Positions 8,776-17,088 of a stretch of DNA of 39,760 nt are shown here, piece after piece (positions within the stretch are counted from its first letter, which is position 1; every line of letters starts with the position of its first letter). The stretch covers positions 9,282 through 49,041 of the forward strand of contig PLTC01000103.1 in assembly GCA_003165295.1 (NCBI GenBank), in the 5' to 3' direction. This DNA is from Rhodospirillales bacterium. GTDB taxonomy: Bacteria; Pseudomonadota; Alphaproteobacteria; Azospirillales; Azospirillaceae. Made by a program: the position numbers and the translations under genes. The notes under the pieces were generated by a model. It saw nothing but the letters and a program-made list of their open reading frames with translations, was not told the origin of the DNA and ran no database searches.

Positions 8776-9933
8776 TCACCAACCAAAATCGTTCGTGTCG
8801 CATGTTCCCAACTTTCCGGCAACGTCGTTTGCGAAACGAATACAGTTATAGTCGGTGAAATCAAAACCTCTCTCTTTAGTCTTGAGATAAAAAACGCGAA
8901 ATGCGTCATGCAGAGTAATACCGGATTTTGGTGTGTACGCATCCGTTACTATGCTATAATAATTCCGGTTGATACCGTATCGTAAAATTGCACCGCCGCT
9001 TGCAATATCCATTTGGGTGAATTTTCCGTCATTCGTACCGACAACTAAAACATGATGGTCTTCCAGATTTTTTTTCCTTACCTCAATTGAAATGACCTTT
9101 GGGTTGTTTGGATTTATTTTACTTTCAAATAATTCCAGGTCATTAGCAAAATTTATGTCGTCAGCGTCTCTTGTCCAGTCCTTAAAGCCAGCAATTTTTA
9201 TCGTGAGTGGATGGAGCTGTATGGAATTAGCTCGGCCAAGCTTTTTACCATTTGTCCCAGGATGGGAGACATCAAGCGTCCGCCCGCCAATTTTGGTTTT
9301 CATCCGCTGGACTGCGGAAGAGTGAGGTGGTCCGGAAGCACTTGCCGCCGAAAGCGGAAGGGCCGAGGCAGATTTCGAATTCTGCGCCGCCGCCCGCCAA
9401 CCCAGCCGATCCGCTTCCGCCTCCAGCGCCCGGTCCTGCACCACCGCCACGCCCACGCCGCCGGGCGCCCGCACCCGCCCCTGCCGCTGTTGCAACACAT
9501 GCACCAACTCATGCCCGAGCAAGTGCCGACCTTGTGTGGTGTCGGGCTGGAACCGCCCCGGCGCAAAATAAATGTCCGATCCGGTGGTGAAGGCGACGGC
9601 GCCAATCCGTTCCGCCTGCGGGCCGACATGCACCCGCACTGTGGAGAAATCGGCTCCCAATGCGGCCTCCATCCTGCCTCGCACGGCTTCCGGTAACGGC
9701 GTGCCGCCACCACCCACCAGCCCGAGCTGCGCCGGCGCCACTGTAAAGGACTCGCCTCCGCCGCACGGCTGTACCGTCTGCGCCGGCGCCAAGGGCGCAC
9801 GCCCGGCAAAAGCCGGCACCGGCGGTCCCGGTGGCCGCGGCATGGCCAGATGCCCGACCTTGGGCTGCACCGCCGGGCCCGGCAGGCGCGGCCGACCGCC
9901 GAGGAAAACCCCTTGGATTACCTTGGTTGTCAT
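8776..9933 (-). CDS. DUF4157 protein with an AT-rich putative effector C-terminus
   Basis: A 385-aa chimeric protein. Residues 1-30 are a conserved-looking head (TTKVIQGVFLGGRPRL); residues 30-75 are Pro-rich. Residues 75-180 are a DUF4157 domain with GADFSTVRVHVG, YFAPGRFQP and the HEXXH motif HELVHVLQQ (His141, His145), then EAEADRLG. After a Ser/Ala linker, residues 210-385 are unrelated in composition: GC falls to about 43% (8881-8940) and 30% (9061-9120) by hand count, against the surrounding GC-rich DNA. This C-terminal part has DHHVLVVG (His293/294) and later DYNCIRFANDV (Cys364), the order seen in permuted NlpC/P60 (LRAT-like) folds. DUF4157 is known next to toxin domains and contractile injection systems. 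The ATG is preceded by GGGAG; no immunity or injection gene is visible nearby. Domain 1 is sure, the C-terminal function is inference. Confidence 0.82.
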   Translation of the reverse strand: MTTKVIQGVFLGGRPRLPGPAVQPKVGHLAMPRPPGPPVPAFAGRAPLAPAQTVQPCGGGESFTVAPAQLGLVGGGGTPLPEAVRGRMEAALGADFSTVRVHVGPQAERIGAVAFTTGSDIYFAPGRFQPDTTQGRHLLGHELVHVLQQRQGRVRAPGGVGVAVVQDRALEAEADRLGWRAAAQNSKSASALPLSAASASGPPHSSAVQRMKTKIGGRTLDVSHPGTNGKKLGRANSIQLHPLTIKIAGFKDWTRDADDINFANDLELFESKINPNNPKVISIEVRKKNLEDHHVLVVGTNDGKFTQMDIASGGAILRYGINRNYYSIVTDAYTPKSGITLHDAFRVFYLKTKERGFDFTDYNCIRFANDVAGKLGTCDTNDFGW

Positions 9934-10605
9934 GGCCCAAAGACTCCCGATCCTGTTGTTTCCCCACGGCCGGCACCGGACGCGCACAAAAAGATACAGA
10001 AAGAACAGATGCCACCCGATAATCCATGGACAGACATCCATGGCTCGCATTTTGCCTCATGGCCTGCGATGCAGGCAAGCAATTATTCGCTCGGGCTCTC
10101 CGAATCGGAGTTTCCGGTCGGTTGCCAATACCCTTGGCAAATTTGGTGTGGCCGGATCGGTCCCGATGCCGGGCCGCTGGAACCGGGGACGTAGGCCCGC
10201 AGACCCCAGGTTACAACCGATAGTTGAAATAAAACGGCTTTTTTAGGCTTCGCCCAATATGCGCCAGGATGGGGCTATTGTCTTGATTTTGCAGGGCTCT
10301 GCCCTGCACCCGCAATGAGGTTTGCCTCCTTGACCTCCAAAACCCGCGGGTTCAATGGGCCGGCCGTCCCTTTGCGGGTGTGGGCAGAGCCCATAAAATT
10401 GTTTCGTTCCAATGACCTGTTGTATGCTGGCGCATATGGGGCCGATGGCACCGGCAGATCAGGACGGATATCAAGACGGATTTCCGGCCCTTGCCGACGC
10501 TCCCGGCAGCGACACCCTTCCTCCCGGCACCGGTGACAGCAGGGAGCCGGTCGCGATAAGGTCGGCCGGTCCCGGCCCGGCCGGAAACGAAGGAGCAGCC
10601 CCGAC
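9934..10605. other. Long intergenic region with inverted repeats, no gene seen
   Basis: About 670 bp between the start of the DUF4157 gene and the M16 peptidase gene. It must contain promoters for both. I see a direct repeat of ATCCATGG near 10021-10042, a short perfect inverted repeat TTGCCAA-N5-TTGGCAA at 10122-10140 that could be an operator, and a long inverted repeat at 10294-10392. No reading frame here is convincing. Confidence 0.55.
10294..10392. repeat. Long near-perfect inverted repeat
   Basis: The left arm (10294-10315) and right arm (10371-10392) are about 22 bp each and nearly perfectly complementary, built around GGGCTCTGCCC and ACCCGCAA. The 55-bp loop holds a shorter palindromic CCCGCGGG. 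It could form a large hairpin upstream of the M16 peptidase gene or be a relic of a small mobile repeat; it does not share clear sequence with copies A, C and D. Confidence 0.7.
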
Positions 10606-10626
10606 ATGACCGAGCCGACCCCATGA
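10606..10626 (+). other. Six-codon leader ORF overlapping the M16 gene start
   Basis: The best Shine-Dalgarno sequence (AAGGAG at 10589-10594) is placed for an ATG at 10606, not for the M16 start at 10623. That ATG opens a reading frame of six codons (MTEPTP) whose TGA overlaps the M16 ATG as ATGA. This could be a leader peptide coupling translation, or a duplicated ATGACCGA start. The sequence is seen; the function is inference. Confidence 0.4.
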
Positions 10627-11873
10627 CCGAACACCTGACCCGCCTGGACAATGGCTTTCGGATCGTGGTGGATCCGGTTCCGCATGTCGGCATCGTCACC
10701 GCCGGGGTCTGGGTCGGGACCGGCGCCCGGGACGAGCCGGAGGCGCTGAACGGTCTCTCTCACTTCCTGGAACACCTGCTGTTCAAGGGCACCGCGGGCA
10801 GGACCGCGTTCGAGATCGCGGCGGAGATCGAGAACCGCGGCGGCAGCATCGACGCCTGCACCGACTACGAAACCACCACCTATTACGTCCAGACCGGCGC
10901 CCGCCACTGGCCGGCGGCGGTTTCCCTGTTGGCCGAGGTGCTGACCGGGTCGGTCTTTCCCGAGGACGAGGTTGAGCGCGACCGCTCGGTGGTGCTCCAG
11001 GAAATCGACCAGTATGCCGACGAGCCCGAGGCGGTGCTGGGCGACGCCCTGCACGCCCTCCTCTACCCCGACCAGCCGCTGGGGCGGCCGATCCTGGGCA
11101 CCGCCGCCCATGTCGCCGGCTTCACCCGGCAGCACCTGCTTGACCGTCTGGCCAGCCATTACCGGCCGGGGCGGATGGTGCTGGTGGTCAGCGGCCGGGT
11201 CGATCCCGCCGAGGTGACGGCGCTCGGCGCCCGGCTGTTCGGGACGCTGGCCGGCGGGCCGGTGCCGGTCTCTCCGCCGGCCCGCCCGGCCGGCGGCCAC
11301 CGGGCCATCGCCCGGGACATCGAGCAGGCTTACCATGCCCTGGCCTTCGCCGGCCCCGGCGCGGTCCATCCCGACTTGCCGGCGCTGCGCCATGTGGCCA
11401 ACATCCTGGGCGGCGGCCTGACCTCGCGTCTGTTCCAGGAAATCCGCGAGCGGCGCGGTCTGGCCTATGACGTCCACGCCGATCTCGAGACCTTCACCGA
11501 TACCGGCTTCATCGTGTTCGAAGCCGCAACCGCCCCCGGGCAACTGGACGACATGGCGGCGATTCTGGCCCACGAAGTGGCGCGTGCCCGGGACGGTTTC
11601 ACCGCCGCGGAACTGGCGCGGTCCAAGGAACAGTTGCGCTTCCTGCTCGGCAGCACCCAGGAGTCCACCTTCGGCCGCGCCCAGCGGCTAGCCCGCGACA
11701 CCCTGCTGCGCGACCGTCTCCGCAGCGTCGACGCCATCGAGGCCGAGATCGACGGCGTGACCCTCGACGATCTGGCCCGGGTAGCCGGCCAGGTCCTGTC
11801 GGGTCTGCCGGGTTCGTGCGTGGTCGGCCCGCCCCCGGCCCGACCGCGTCGGCCCGTCCGCCGCCGGGGCTAG
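10623..11873 (+). CDS. M16 family zinc peptidase (processing-peptidase-like)
   Basis: A 416-aa pitrilysin-family protease related to the mitochondrial processing peptidase beta subunit. The inverted zinc motif HFLEH gives His47, Glu50 and His51; the third ligand is a Glu in the VVLQEIDQY helix (about 127). Other family landmarks are [12 protein letters not shown], the [14 protein letters not shown] segment and [13 protein letters not shown] in the C-terminal half. The length is typical of single-chain bacterial members. The last 20 residues are Pro/Arg-rich and probably not structured. ygiQ follows 8 bp later, so the two are likely co-transcribed. The physiological substrate is unknown for most bacterial members. 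Initiation may depend on the tiny leader frame that ends on its start codon. Confidence 0.95.
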   Translation: MTEHLTRLDNGFRIVVDPVPHVGIVTAGVWVGTGARDEPEALNGLSHFLEHLLFKGTAGRTAFEIAAEIENRGGSIDACTDYETTTYYVQTGARHWPAAVSLLAEVLTGSVFPEDEVERDRSVVLQEIDQYADEPEAVLGDALHALLYPDQPLGRPILGTAAHVAGFTRQHLLDRLASHYRPGRMVLVVSGRVDPAEVTALGARLFGTLAGGPVPVSPPARPAGGHRAIARDIEQAYHALAFAGPGAVHPDLPALRHVANILGGGLTSRLFQEIRERRGLAYDVHADLETFTDTGFIVFEAATAPGQLDDMAAILAHEVARARDGFTAAELARSKEQLRFLLGSTQESTFGRAQRLARDTLLRDRLRSVDAIEAEIDGVTLDDLARVAGQVLSGLPGSCVVGPPPARPRRPVRRRG

Positions 11874-11881
11874 GGGAACCC

Positions 11882-13885
11882 ATGGCCGACGCGACGCCGA
11901 TCTTTTCCTACCGCCCCTATTGGGCCCACCGTTTCGGGACGGCGCCGTTCCTGCCGCTGTCGCGGGCCGGGATGGACACGTTGGGCTGGGACAGTTGCGA
12001 CATCGTGCTGGTCACCGGCGACGCCTATGTCGACCACCCGAGTTTCGGCATGGCCATCGTCGGGCGCTTGCTCGAGGCCCAGGGGTTCCGGGTCGGCATC
12101 ATCGCCCAACCGGACTGGAGCGGACCCGCGGCCTTCGCGGCACTGGGGCGGCCCAACCTGTTCTTTGGCGTGACCTCGGGCAACATGGACTCGATGGTCA
12201 ACCGCTACACCGCCGACCGCCGCCTGCGCCACAACGACAGTTACACCCCCAACGACGAAGGCGGCCGGCGGCCCGACCGGGCGGTGATCGTCTACGCCCA
12301 ACGCTGCCGGGAGGCATTCCGCGAGGTGCCGGTGGTGATCGGCGGTATTGAGGCGTCGCTGCGCCGGATCGCCCATTACGATTACTGGTCGGACAAGGTG
12401 CGCCGTTCGATCCTGGTGGACAGCAAGGCGGATCTGCTGGTTTACGGCAACGCCGAACGCGCCATCGTCGAGATCGCCCATCGGGTGGCCCGGGGCGAGG
12501 CGCCGCGCGAGATCACCGACGTGCGCGGCACCGCGCTGCTGCGCGCAGCGGTCCCCGAGGGCTGGACCGTGGTGGAGGCCGGCGAAAGCCGGCCAGCGAC
12601 GGAGGCCGGCGACCGCACCGTGGTCCGTCTGCCGGCCTGGGAACAGGTCGCGACCGACCCGCTGCGCTACGCCGAAGCCTCCCGGGCCATGCACCTGGAA
12701 AACAACCCCGGCAACGCCCGCGCCCTGGTCCAGCGCCACGGTGACCGGGAATTATGGGTGAATCCGCCGCCGGTTCCCCTGTCCACCGCCGAGTTCGACG
12801 GTGTGTTCGCCCTGCCCTACGCCCGGGCCCCCCACCCGGACTATGCCGAGGCCCGCATCCCCGCCTGGGAGATGATCCGGTTTTCGATTACCATTCTGCG
12901 CGGCTGTTTCGGCGGCTGTTCGTTCTGCTCGATCACCGAACACGAGGGGCGGATCATCCAGAGCCGGTCCGAGACCTCGATCCTGAGCGAGATCGAGGCG
13001 ATTCGTGACGGCGGCACCGGCTTTACCGGGGTGATCTCGGATCTGGGCGGCCCCACCGCCAACATGTACCGGATGGCCTGCAAGGACGCCGCCATCGAAT
13101 CGCTGTGCCGGCGCTGGTCCTGCGTCCATCCCGAAATCTGCAAGAACCTGATCACCGACCATGAGCCGTTGATCCGGCTCTACCGCAACGCCCGGACACT
13201 ACCCGGGATCAAGCGGATTCTGATCGGCTCCGGGGTCCGCTATGATCTGGCGCTGCGCAGCCCGGCCTATATCCGGGAACTGGTCAGCCATCACGTCGGC
13301 GGCTATCTCAAGATCGCCCCGGAACACACCGAGGCCGGGCCGCTGGCCCTGATGATGAAGCCGGGAATCGCCAGCTTCGACCGCTTCAAGGCGCTGTTCG
13401 ACCGCTTCGCCCGGGAAGCCGGCAAGGAACTGTACCTCATCCCCTATTTCATCGCCGCCCATCCCGGCACCACCGACCAGGACATGCTCAATCTGGCGCT
13501 CTGGCTGAAACGCAAGGGCTTCCGACCCGATCAGGTCCAGACCTTCCTGCCCTCGCCGCTGGCGCTTGCCACCACCATGTACCACACCGGACACAACCCG
13601 CTGCGCCCGCTGCGTTCCGCCGGCGCCGAAACCGTGGTCACCGCCAAGGGCCTGCGCCAGCGCCGGCTCCACAAGGCGTTCCTGCGCTACCACGACGCCG
13701 AGAACTGGCCGACCCTGCGCGAGGCGCTCCGGCGCATGGGCCGGGCCGACCTGATCGGCCCGGGCAAGGCCCAACTGGTCCCGGCGTGGCAGCCCGCCGG
13801 AACCGGCCTGTGCGGTGGCGAAGGCGCGCGGACCGGCCGCAGGCATGGCGTCCCGTTCCAAGCCGGGCCACGCCCCCGATCGTGA
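11882..13885 (+). CDS. YgiQ-family radical SAM protein
   Basis: A 667-aa protein of the YgiQ/UPF0313 family. The radical SAM cluster motif is CxxxCxxC in [11 protein letters not shown] (Cys342, Cys346, Cys349), which would hold a [4Fe-4S] cluster that cleaves S-adenosylmethionine. Before it is a family-specific N-terminal domain ([44 protein letters not shown]). After it come [12 protein letters not shown], the [12 protein letters not shown] segment and KIAPEHTE. The reaction is not established for this family. The start was placed at the ATG 8 bp after the M16 stop, where the conserved N-terminus begins; an in-frame extension overlaps the M16 gene. Residues after about 645 are low-complexity and Arg/Gly-rich. 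Confidence 0.93.
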   Translation: MADATPIFSYRPYWAHRFGTAPFLPLSRAGMDTLGWDSCDIVLVTGDAYVDHPSFGMAIVGRLLEAQGFRVGIIAQPDWSGPAAFAALGRPNLFFGVTSGNMDSMVNRYTADRRLRHNDSYTPNDEGGRRPDRAVIVYAQRCREAFREVPVVIGGIEASLRRIAHYDYWSDKVRRSILVDSKADLLVYGNAERAIVEIAHRVARGEAPREITDVRGTALLRAAVPEGWTVVEAGESRPATEAGDRTVVRLPAWEQVATDPLRYAEASRAMHLENNPGNARALVQRHGDRELWVNPPPVPLSTAEFDGVFALPYARAPHPDYAEARIPAWEMIRFSITILRGCFGGCSFCSITEHEGRIIQSRSETSILSEIEAIRDGGTGFTGVISDLGGPTANMYRMACKDAAIESLCRRWSCVHPEICKNLITDHEPLIRLYRNARTLPGIKRILIGSGVRYDLALRSPAYIRELVSHHVGGYLKIAPEHTEAGPLALMMKPGIASFDRFKALFDRFAREAGKELYLIPYFIAAHPGTTDQDMLNLALWLKRKGFRPDQVQTFLPSPLALATTMYHTGHNPLRPLRSAGAETVVTAKGLRQRRLHKAFLRYHDAENWPTLREALRRMGRADLIGPGKAQLVPAWQPAGTGLCGGEGARTGRRHGVPFQAGPRPRS

Positions 13886-13964
13886 ACCGCCCTCTCGGCA
13901 TCGTCCATGGTTTGGTCGTAAACTAAGTTCGCATGCGCAGCGGGACGGGAACGAAGGGACGATC

Positions 13965-14168
13965 ATGAACCGGTACGTTTGTGAAGCCTGCAACGGCAAG
14001 GGGACCCGGCTGGTGGCGCGGGATATGGATCTCGATAAAGCCTGCCGCACCTGCCAGGGGCGCGGCTTTCTCACCGAAGCCGAGATGGAGGTGCTCCTGG
14101 CGGGCGGCAGACGCCCCAACCTGCTGGACTGGCGCCTGTTCGCGCGCCGCCATCCCGGCGACCCGTGA
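13965..14168 (+). CDS. Small DnaJ-type zinc-finger protein
   Basis: A 67-aa protein with two CxxCxGxG motifs (Cys6/Cys9 in CEACNGKG and Cys27/Cys30 in CRTCQGRG), the pattern of one zinc-binding half of the DnaJ cysteine-rich domain. No J domain or other DnaJ part is present. The motifs are followed by an acidic helix FLTEAEMEVLLA and a tail NLLDWRLFARRHPGDP. GAAGGGA precedes the ATG, which makes this start much better than the in-frame ones upstream inside ygiQ. The stop codon lies in the first unit of a 15-bp tandem repeat. I infer one structural zinc site and a role in binding protein or RNA; no function is known to me. It sits between ygiQ and a kinase gene on the same strand. Confidence 0.8.
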   Translation: MNRYVCEACNGKGTRLVARDMDLDKACRTCQGRGFLTEAEMEVLLAGGRRPNLLDWRLFARRHPGDP

Positions 14169-14235
14169 TCCGCCGACCCGTGATCCGCCGACCCGTGATC
14201 CGCCGACCCGTGATCCGCCGACCCGTGATCCGGCG
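14161..14235. repeat. 15-bp tandem repeat, five copies
   Basis: Unit ACCCGTGATCCGCCG, four exact copies and a fifth with one change, running from inside the stop of the zinc-finger gene towards the kinase gene. Because 15 is a multiple of three, every unit carries a TGA in the frame of the zinc-finger gene. Read one base later, the array is open and would encode a DPPTR pentapeptide repeat. Confidence 0.9.
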
Positions 14236-14351
14236 TCCGGTGACGGCCAGGGTCCGGGGCGGTTCGGGGGCGGTTCGGGTCTCGCACCGGGAGACGGGGT
14301 TGGCGTATTCTGCCCGGACCGGCACTCGTACCGATCGGCCATAGGCGGGAC

Positions 14352-16799
14352 ATGACTCATGAAACGATCACGCCGCCTGCGGCCGGCGTCATCGAAGAAG
14401 CCGAAATTTGCTTCGCGTCGGAAGACGGTTCCGGCCTGCGGAGCCGTCCGGCCGTCGGCCCTTTGCTGCGATGCTGGCTGGACGTCCACGGGCTGACCGC
14501 CACCGAGTTGCTCCACGATCACCGGGCGCTGTCGGCCTTGCGGGCCGAACCCCGGGTGACAGCGACCGGGCTCACCGGGCTGCCGCCGGAGCCGGGTCGG
14601 CCGGGCGGGGGCGACGCCGGCCCGGCGATCATCGACCGGCTGCTGACCCGGGCGGTTGCCACCGGGGCGGTTCTGGACGGGTTGACCGGCAACGCGACGC
14701 CGCTGGCCAGGCTTCGGGACCAGGGGATGAGGCCTGGCCGCTCTGCCGAACAGGATTATCTGTTGCGCGCCGCCCTGTGCCGGGAGTTGGCCGGCTGCCG
14801 GAGCCGGCTGGAAAAGCTGACGCTGCTGGTCGGTCTGGCCGGCGACGAGGCCGATGGCGGCATGGCGGCGCTGACCGATGGTATGATTGCGGATTTGCTG
14901 GGCACCGGAAATTTGCCGGGCACCGCAGGCGTGCTGAACGAGGTGTTCGGGGCGCACCCTTACCTGGGGGTCAATCTGCGCCGGGCGCTGGAACTGGCGC
15001 TGAGCCCGTTGCCGCGGCCGGTCGATGCCGGCGGGACGCTGCTGTTCGACCTCAACCGTCTGCTGGTCGGGCACCGGCTGCCGCTGGCCCGCACCGCCTT
15101 GCTGGACTGGGTCTGCGATCAGTTGGGCTCGCCGCTGCCGCTCGGGTCCGGGCGACGGGAGGAGGAAATCCGCCTGTTTCACGAGTTGCTGGCGCTGCTG
15201 GCGACCCCCGGCGGTGTCATCGGCGACGGCGCCATGGCCGAGGCGCTGGTGGCACGCTACGCCCGGCGGTTGGATCAGGATGGCCACCGCACCCGCCAGT
15301 CCGCGGTTCAGGGGGTGGTCGAGACCCTGCCCAACCTGTTCAGCCGGCTTTATTTCCTGGCCGCCCTGGCCGGTTCCGCCCCGGGTCGGCGGTCGGTGGA
15401 CGAGTTGGTGGTGCTGGTGGACGCCGCGCTCCACAACCGGACCCTGATCGAGAACGCGGTGTTCCGGTCGTTCGATCCCGACGCCCTGCACGACGCCCTG
15501 GTCCGGGCCGCCGCCGCCTTCGACCCGGCGGACCTGCCCGATGACGTCCGGGTGCGCCTGCGCAGCCGCATCACCGGTCTGGTCGATGCCTTCGTCATGC
15601 GCGGCAACTTTCTGGAGCTGCTGGATGCCAGCGAGCCTTCGGTGGCGCGGCGCAGCCAGGGTCTGGCCCGGGTGGTCGCGGTCGGGCTGGTCACCGAATA
15701 TGGCGGCAGGCCGCTGATCGAGCAGCATATCCGGCAGATCGCGGAGCGCGCCGCGGCCGGTGCGGGCGTGGTCCCGGCCCCGGGATGGCCGCCGCCCTTC
15801 GGTCCCGACGCCGAAGTCCGGCTGATCTCGCGTTTTGCCCGTTACCGCTGCCCCTACTGTTTTGAAGCCAAGCGGGGCGGGGTTCTGTGCCTGGTCTGCG
15901 GTTATGACGAGACCGAAGGCGCCCGGCCGGGGGTTCATCTGCCGGCCGGAACCGTGCTTCAAGGTCGTTATGTGGTCGGCCGCCTGATCGGACAGGGCGG
16001 TTTCGGGGCGACCTATCTCGGCTGGGACGAGCGGCTCCAGGTCAAGGTGGCGATCAAGGAATACTTCCCGGTCAGCCTGGCCGGGCGGACCGAAGGCGGC
16101 ATCCTCAGACCCTATGTCGAGTCCCACGCCCGGGCCTTCCGCGACGGCATCGTCAAGTTCATCGAGGAGGCGCGGACCCTGACCCGGCTGCGCTACGTCA
16201 AAGAAGTCGTCGAAGTCCTCGATCACTTCGAGGCCAACGGAACGGCTTATCTGGTAATGGAACTCTTGATCGGCCGCACATTCCAGCGTCACCTGCTGGA
16301 AGAGGGCGGAGTTATCGACTACCGTCGGGCGCTTGGTCTGATGTTACCGATCGCCAAGGCGGTTCACGAAGTTCACCGGCTGGGTTTGATCCACCGTGAC
16401 ATCAGCCCCGACAATATCTTTTTGCTGGACAGCGGCGAGGCCAAGCTACTTGATTTCGGCGCCGCCCGCCATTGCCTCGGCGAGGCGCTGGGCGGACTTA
16501 CGGTTATTCTCAAGCGCGGCTACGCCCCGCCCGAACAGTATGTCCGCGACGGCCATCAGGGTCCCTGGACCGATGTCTACGCGCTGTCCGCCACCTTTTA
16601 TTGCGCCATCACCGGCCGGCCGCCGCCTGAATCGATCCTGCGGCGGGAGGCCGGCGCGCTGGTTCGCCCCAGTCAGCTTGGCATCACGATTCCGCCGGCG
16701 GTGGAGGAGGTCCTGCTCGGCGGTCTGGCGCTCGACTGGCAGGACCGGCCGCGGGACATGAAGACTCTGCTCCAGGGCTTCAGCCGCGCGCTGTCGTGA
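14352..16799 (+). CDS. Ser/Thr protein kinase with zinc ribbon and novel N-terminal half
   Basis: An 815-aa protein whose C-terminal 275 residues are a eukaryotic-like kinase. It has a glycine loop GQGGFGATYLG, catalytic Lys569 in VAIKEYFP, the catalytic loop HRDISPDN (Asp683, Asn688), DFG at 701-703, and an activation segment ending in YAPPEQY. All catalytic residues are present, so it should be active. Just before it is a zinc ribbon, Cys500-X2-Cys503-X9-Cys513-X2-Cys516. Residues 1-495 are Leu/Ala/Arg-rich and helical with no domain I recognise; I see no membrane segment, so it is probably cytoplasmic. The ATG is preceded by GGCGGGAC. No phosphatase or obvious substrate gene is adjacent; the zinc-finger gene upstream is a candidate partner only by position. 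Confidence 0.92.
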   Translation: MTHETITPPAAGVIEEAEICFASEDGSGLRSRPAVGPLLRCWLDVHGLTATELLHDHRALSALRAEPRVTATGLTGLPPEPGRPGGGDAGPAIIDRLLTRAVATGAVLDGLTGNATPLARLRDQGMRPGRSAEQDYLLRAALCRELAGCRSRLEKLTLLVGLAGDEADGGMAALTDGMIADLLGTGNLPGTAGVLNEVFGAHPYLGVNLRRALELALSPLPRPVDAGGTLLFDLNRLLVGHRLPLARTALLDWVCDQLGSPLPLGSGRREEEIRLFHELLALLATPGGVIGDGAMAEALVARYARRLDQDGHRTRQSAVQGVVETLPNLFSRLYFLAALAGSAPGRRSVDELVVLVDAALHNRTLIENAVFRSFDPDALHDALVRAAAAFDPADLPDDVRVRLRSRITGLVDAFVMRGNFLELLDASEPSVARRSQGLARVVAVGLVTEYGGRPLIEQHIRQIAERAAAGAGVVPAPGWPPPFGPDAEVRLISRFARYRCPYCFEAKRGGVLCLVCGYDETEGARPGVHLPAGTVLQGRYVVGRLIGQGGFGATYLGWDERLQVKVAIKEYFPVSLAGRTEGGILRPYVESHARAFRDGIVKFIEEARTLTRLRYVKEVVEVLDHFEANGTAYLVMELLIGRTFQRHLLEEGGVIDYRRALGLMLPIAKAVHEVHRLGLIHRDISPDNIFLLDSGEAKLLDFGAARHCLGEALGGLTVILKRGYAPPEQYVRDGHQGPWTDVYALSATFYCAITGRPPPESILRREAGALVRPSQLGITIPPAVEEVLLGGLALDWQDRPRDMKTLLQGFSRALS

Positions 16800-17020
16800 G
16801 CGCCGGCCGGCCGCTGAACCTGTTTTCGATAGTCATGTTCCGAACTGTGGCGTACCGGCACCAACAGCTTGGAAAGCTCTCCCAAACGCCTGGTTATGCT
16901 TGCTGCCGGCGTTTGCCCCGATACCCTGGCCTGCGGGTTGGTTCCGTTGAGGCGTCACGGCCCGTTGTAAAAGTCGATATCCGGGGTACCGGGATGACTG
17001 CCCGTGGGCGGGTGCAACGG

Positions 17021-17049
17021 TTGGACGTTGTGTTTTCTCGCTTTTTATA
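17021..17049 (+). promoter_or_regulatory. Sigma-70-like promoter for the outer-membrane barrel gene
   Basis: TTGGAC and TTTATA are separated by 17 bp and lie about 40 bp before the start codon; GGAGG follows at the right distance for ribosome binding. This is a by-eye match in a 290-bp gene-free gap after the kinase gene. Confidence 0.5.
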
Positions 17050-17088
17050 AGGTGGAAACCGTCAGTCGGCCAAACATGGAGGCAAAGG

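Noticed and set aside
8671-8985. A 104-codon plus-strand frame with a GGGAGAG site, antisense to the end of the DUF4157 gene, as a possible immunity gene
   Set aside because: It overlaps the coherent C-terminal coding sequence on the other strand, has no recognisable domain or membrane segment, and overlaps by more than 200 bp. Kept only as a remote possibility.
14161-14235. CRISPR-like array
   Set aside because: The units are contiguous 15-bp repeats with no spacers; the same holds for the arrays at 20042-20083 and 39095-39180. No cas genes are present.
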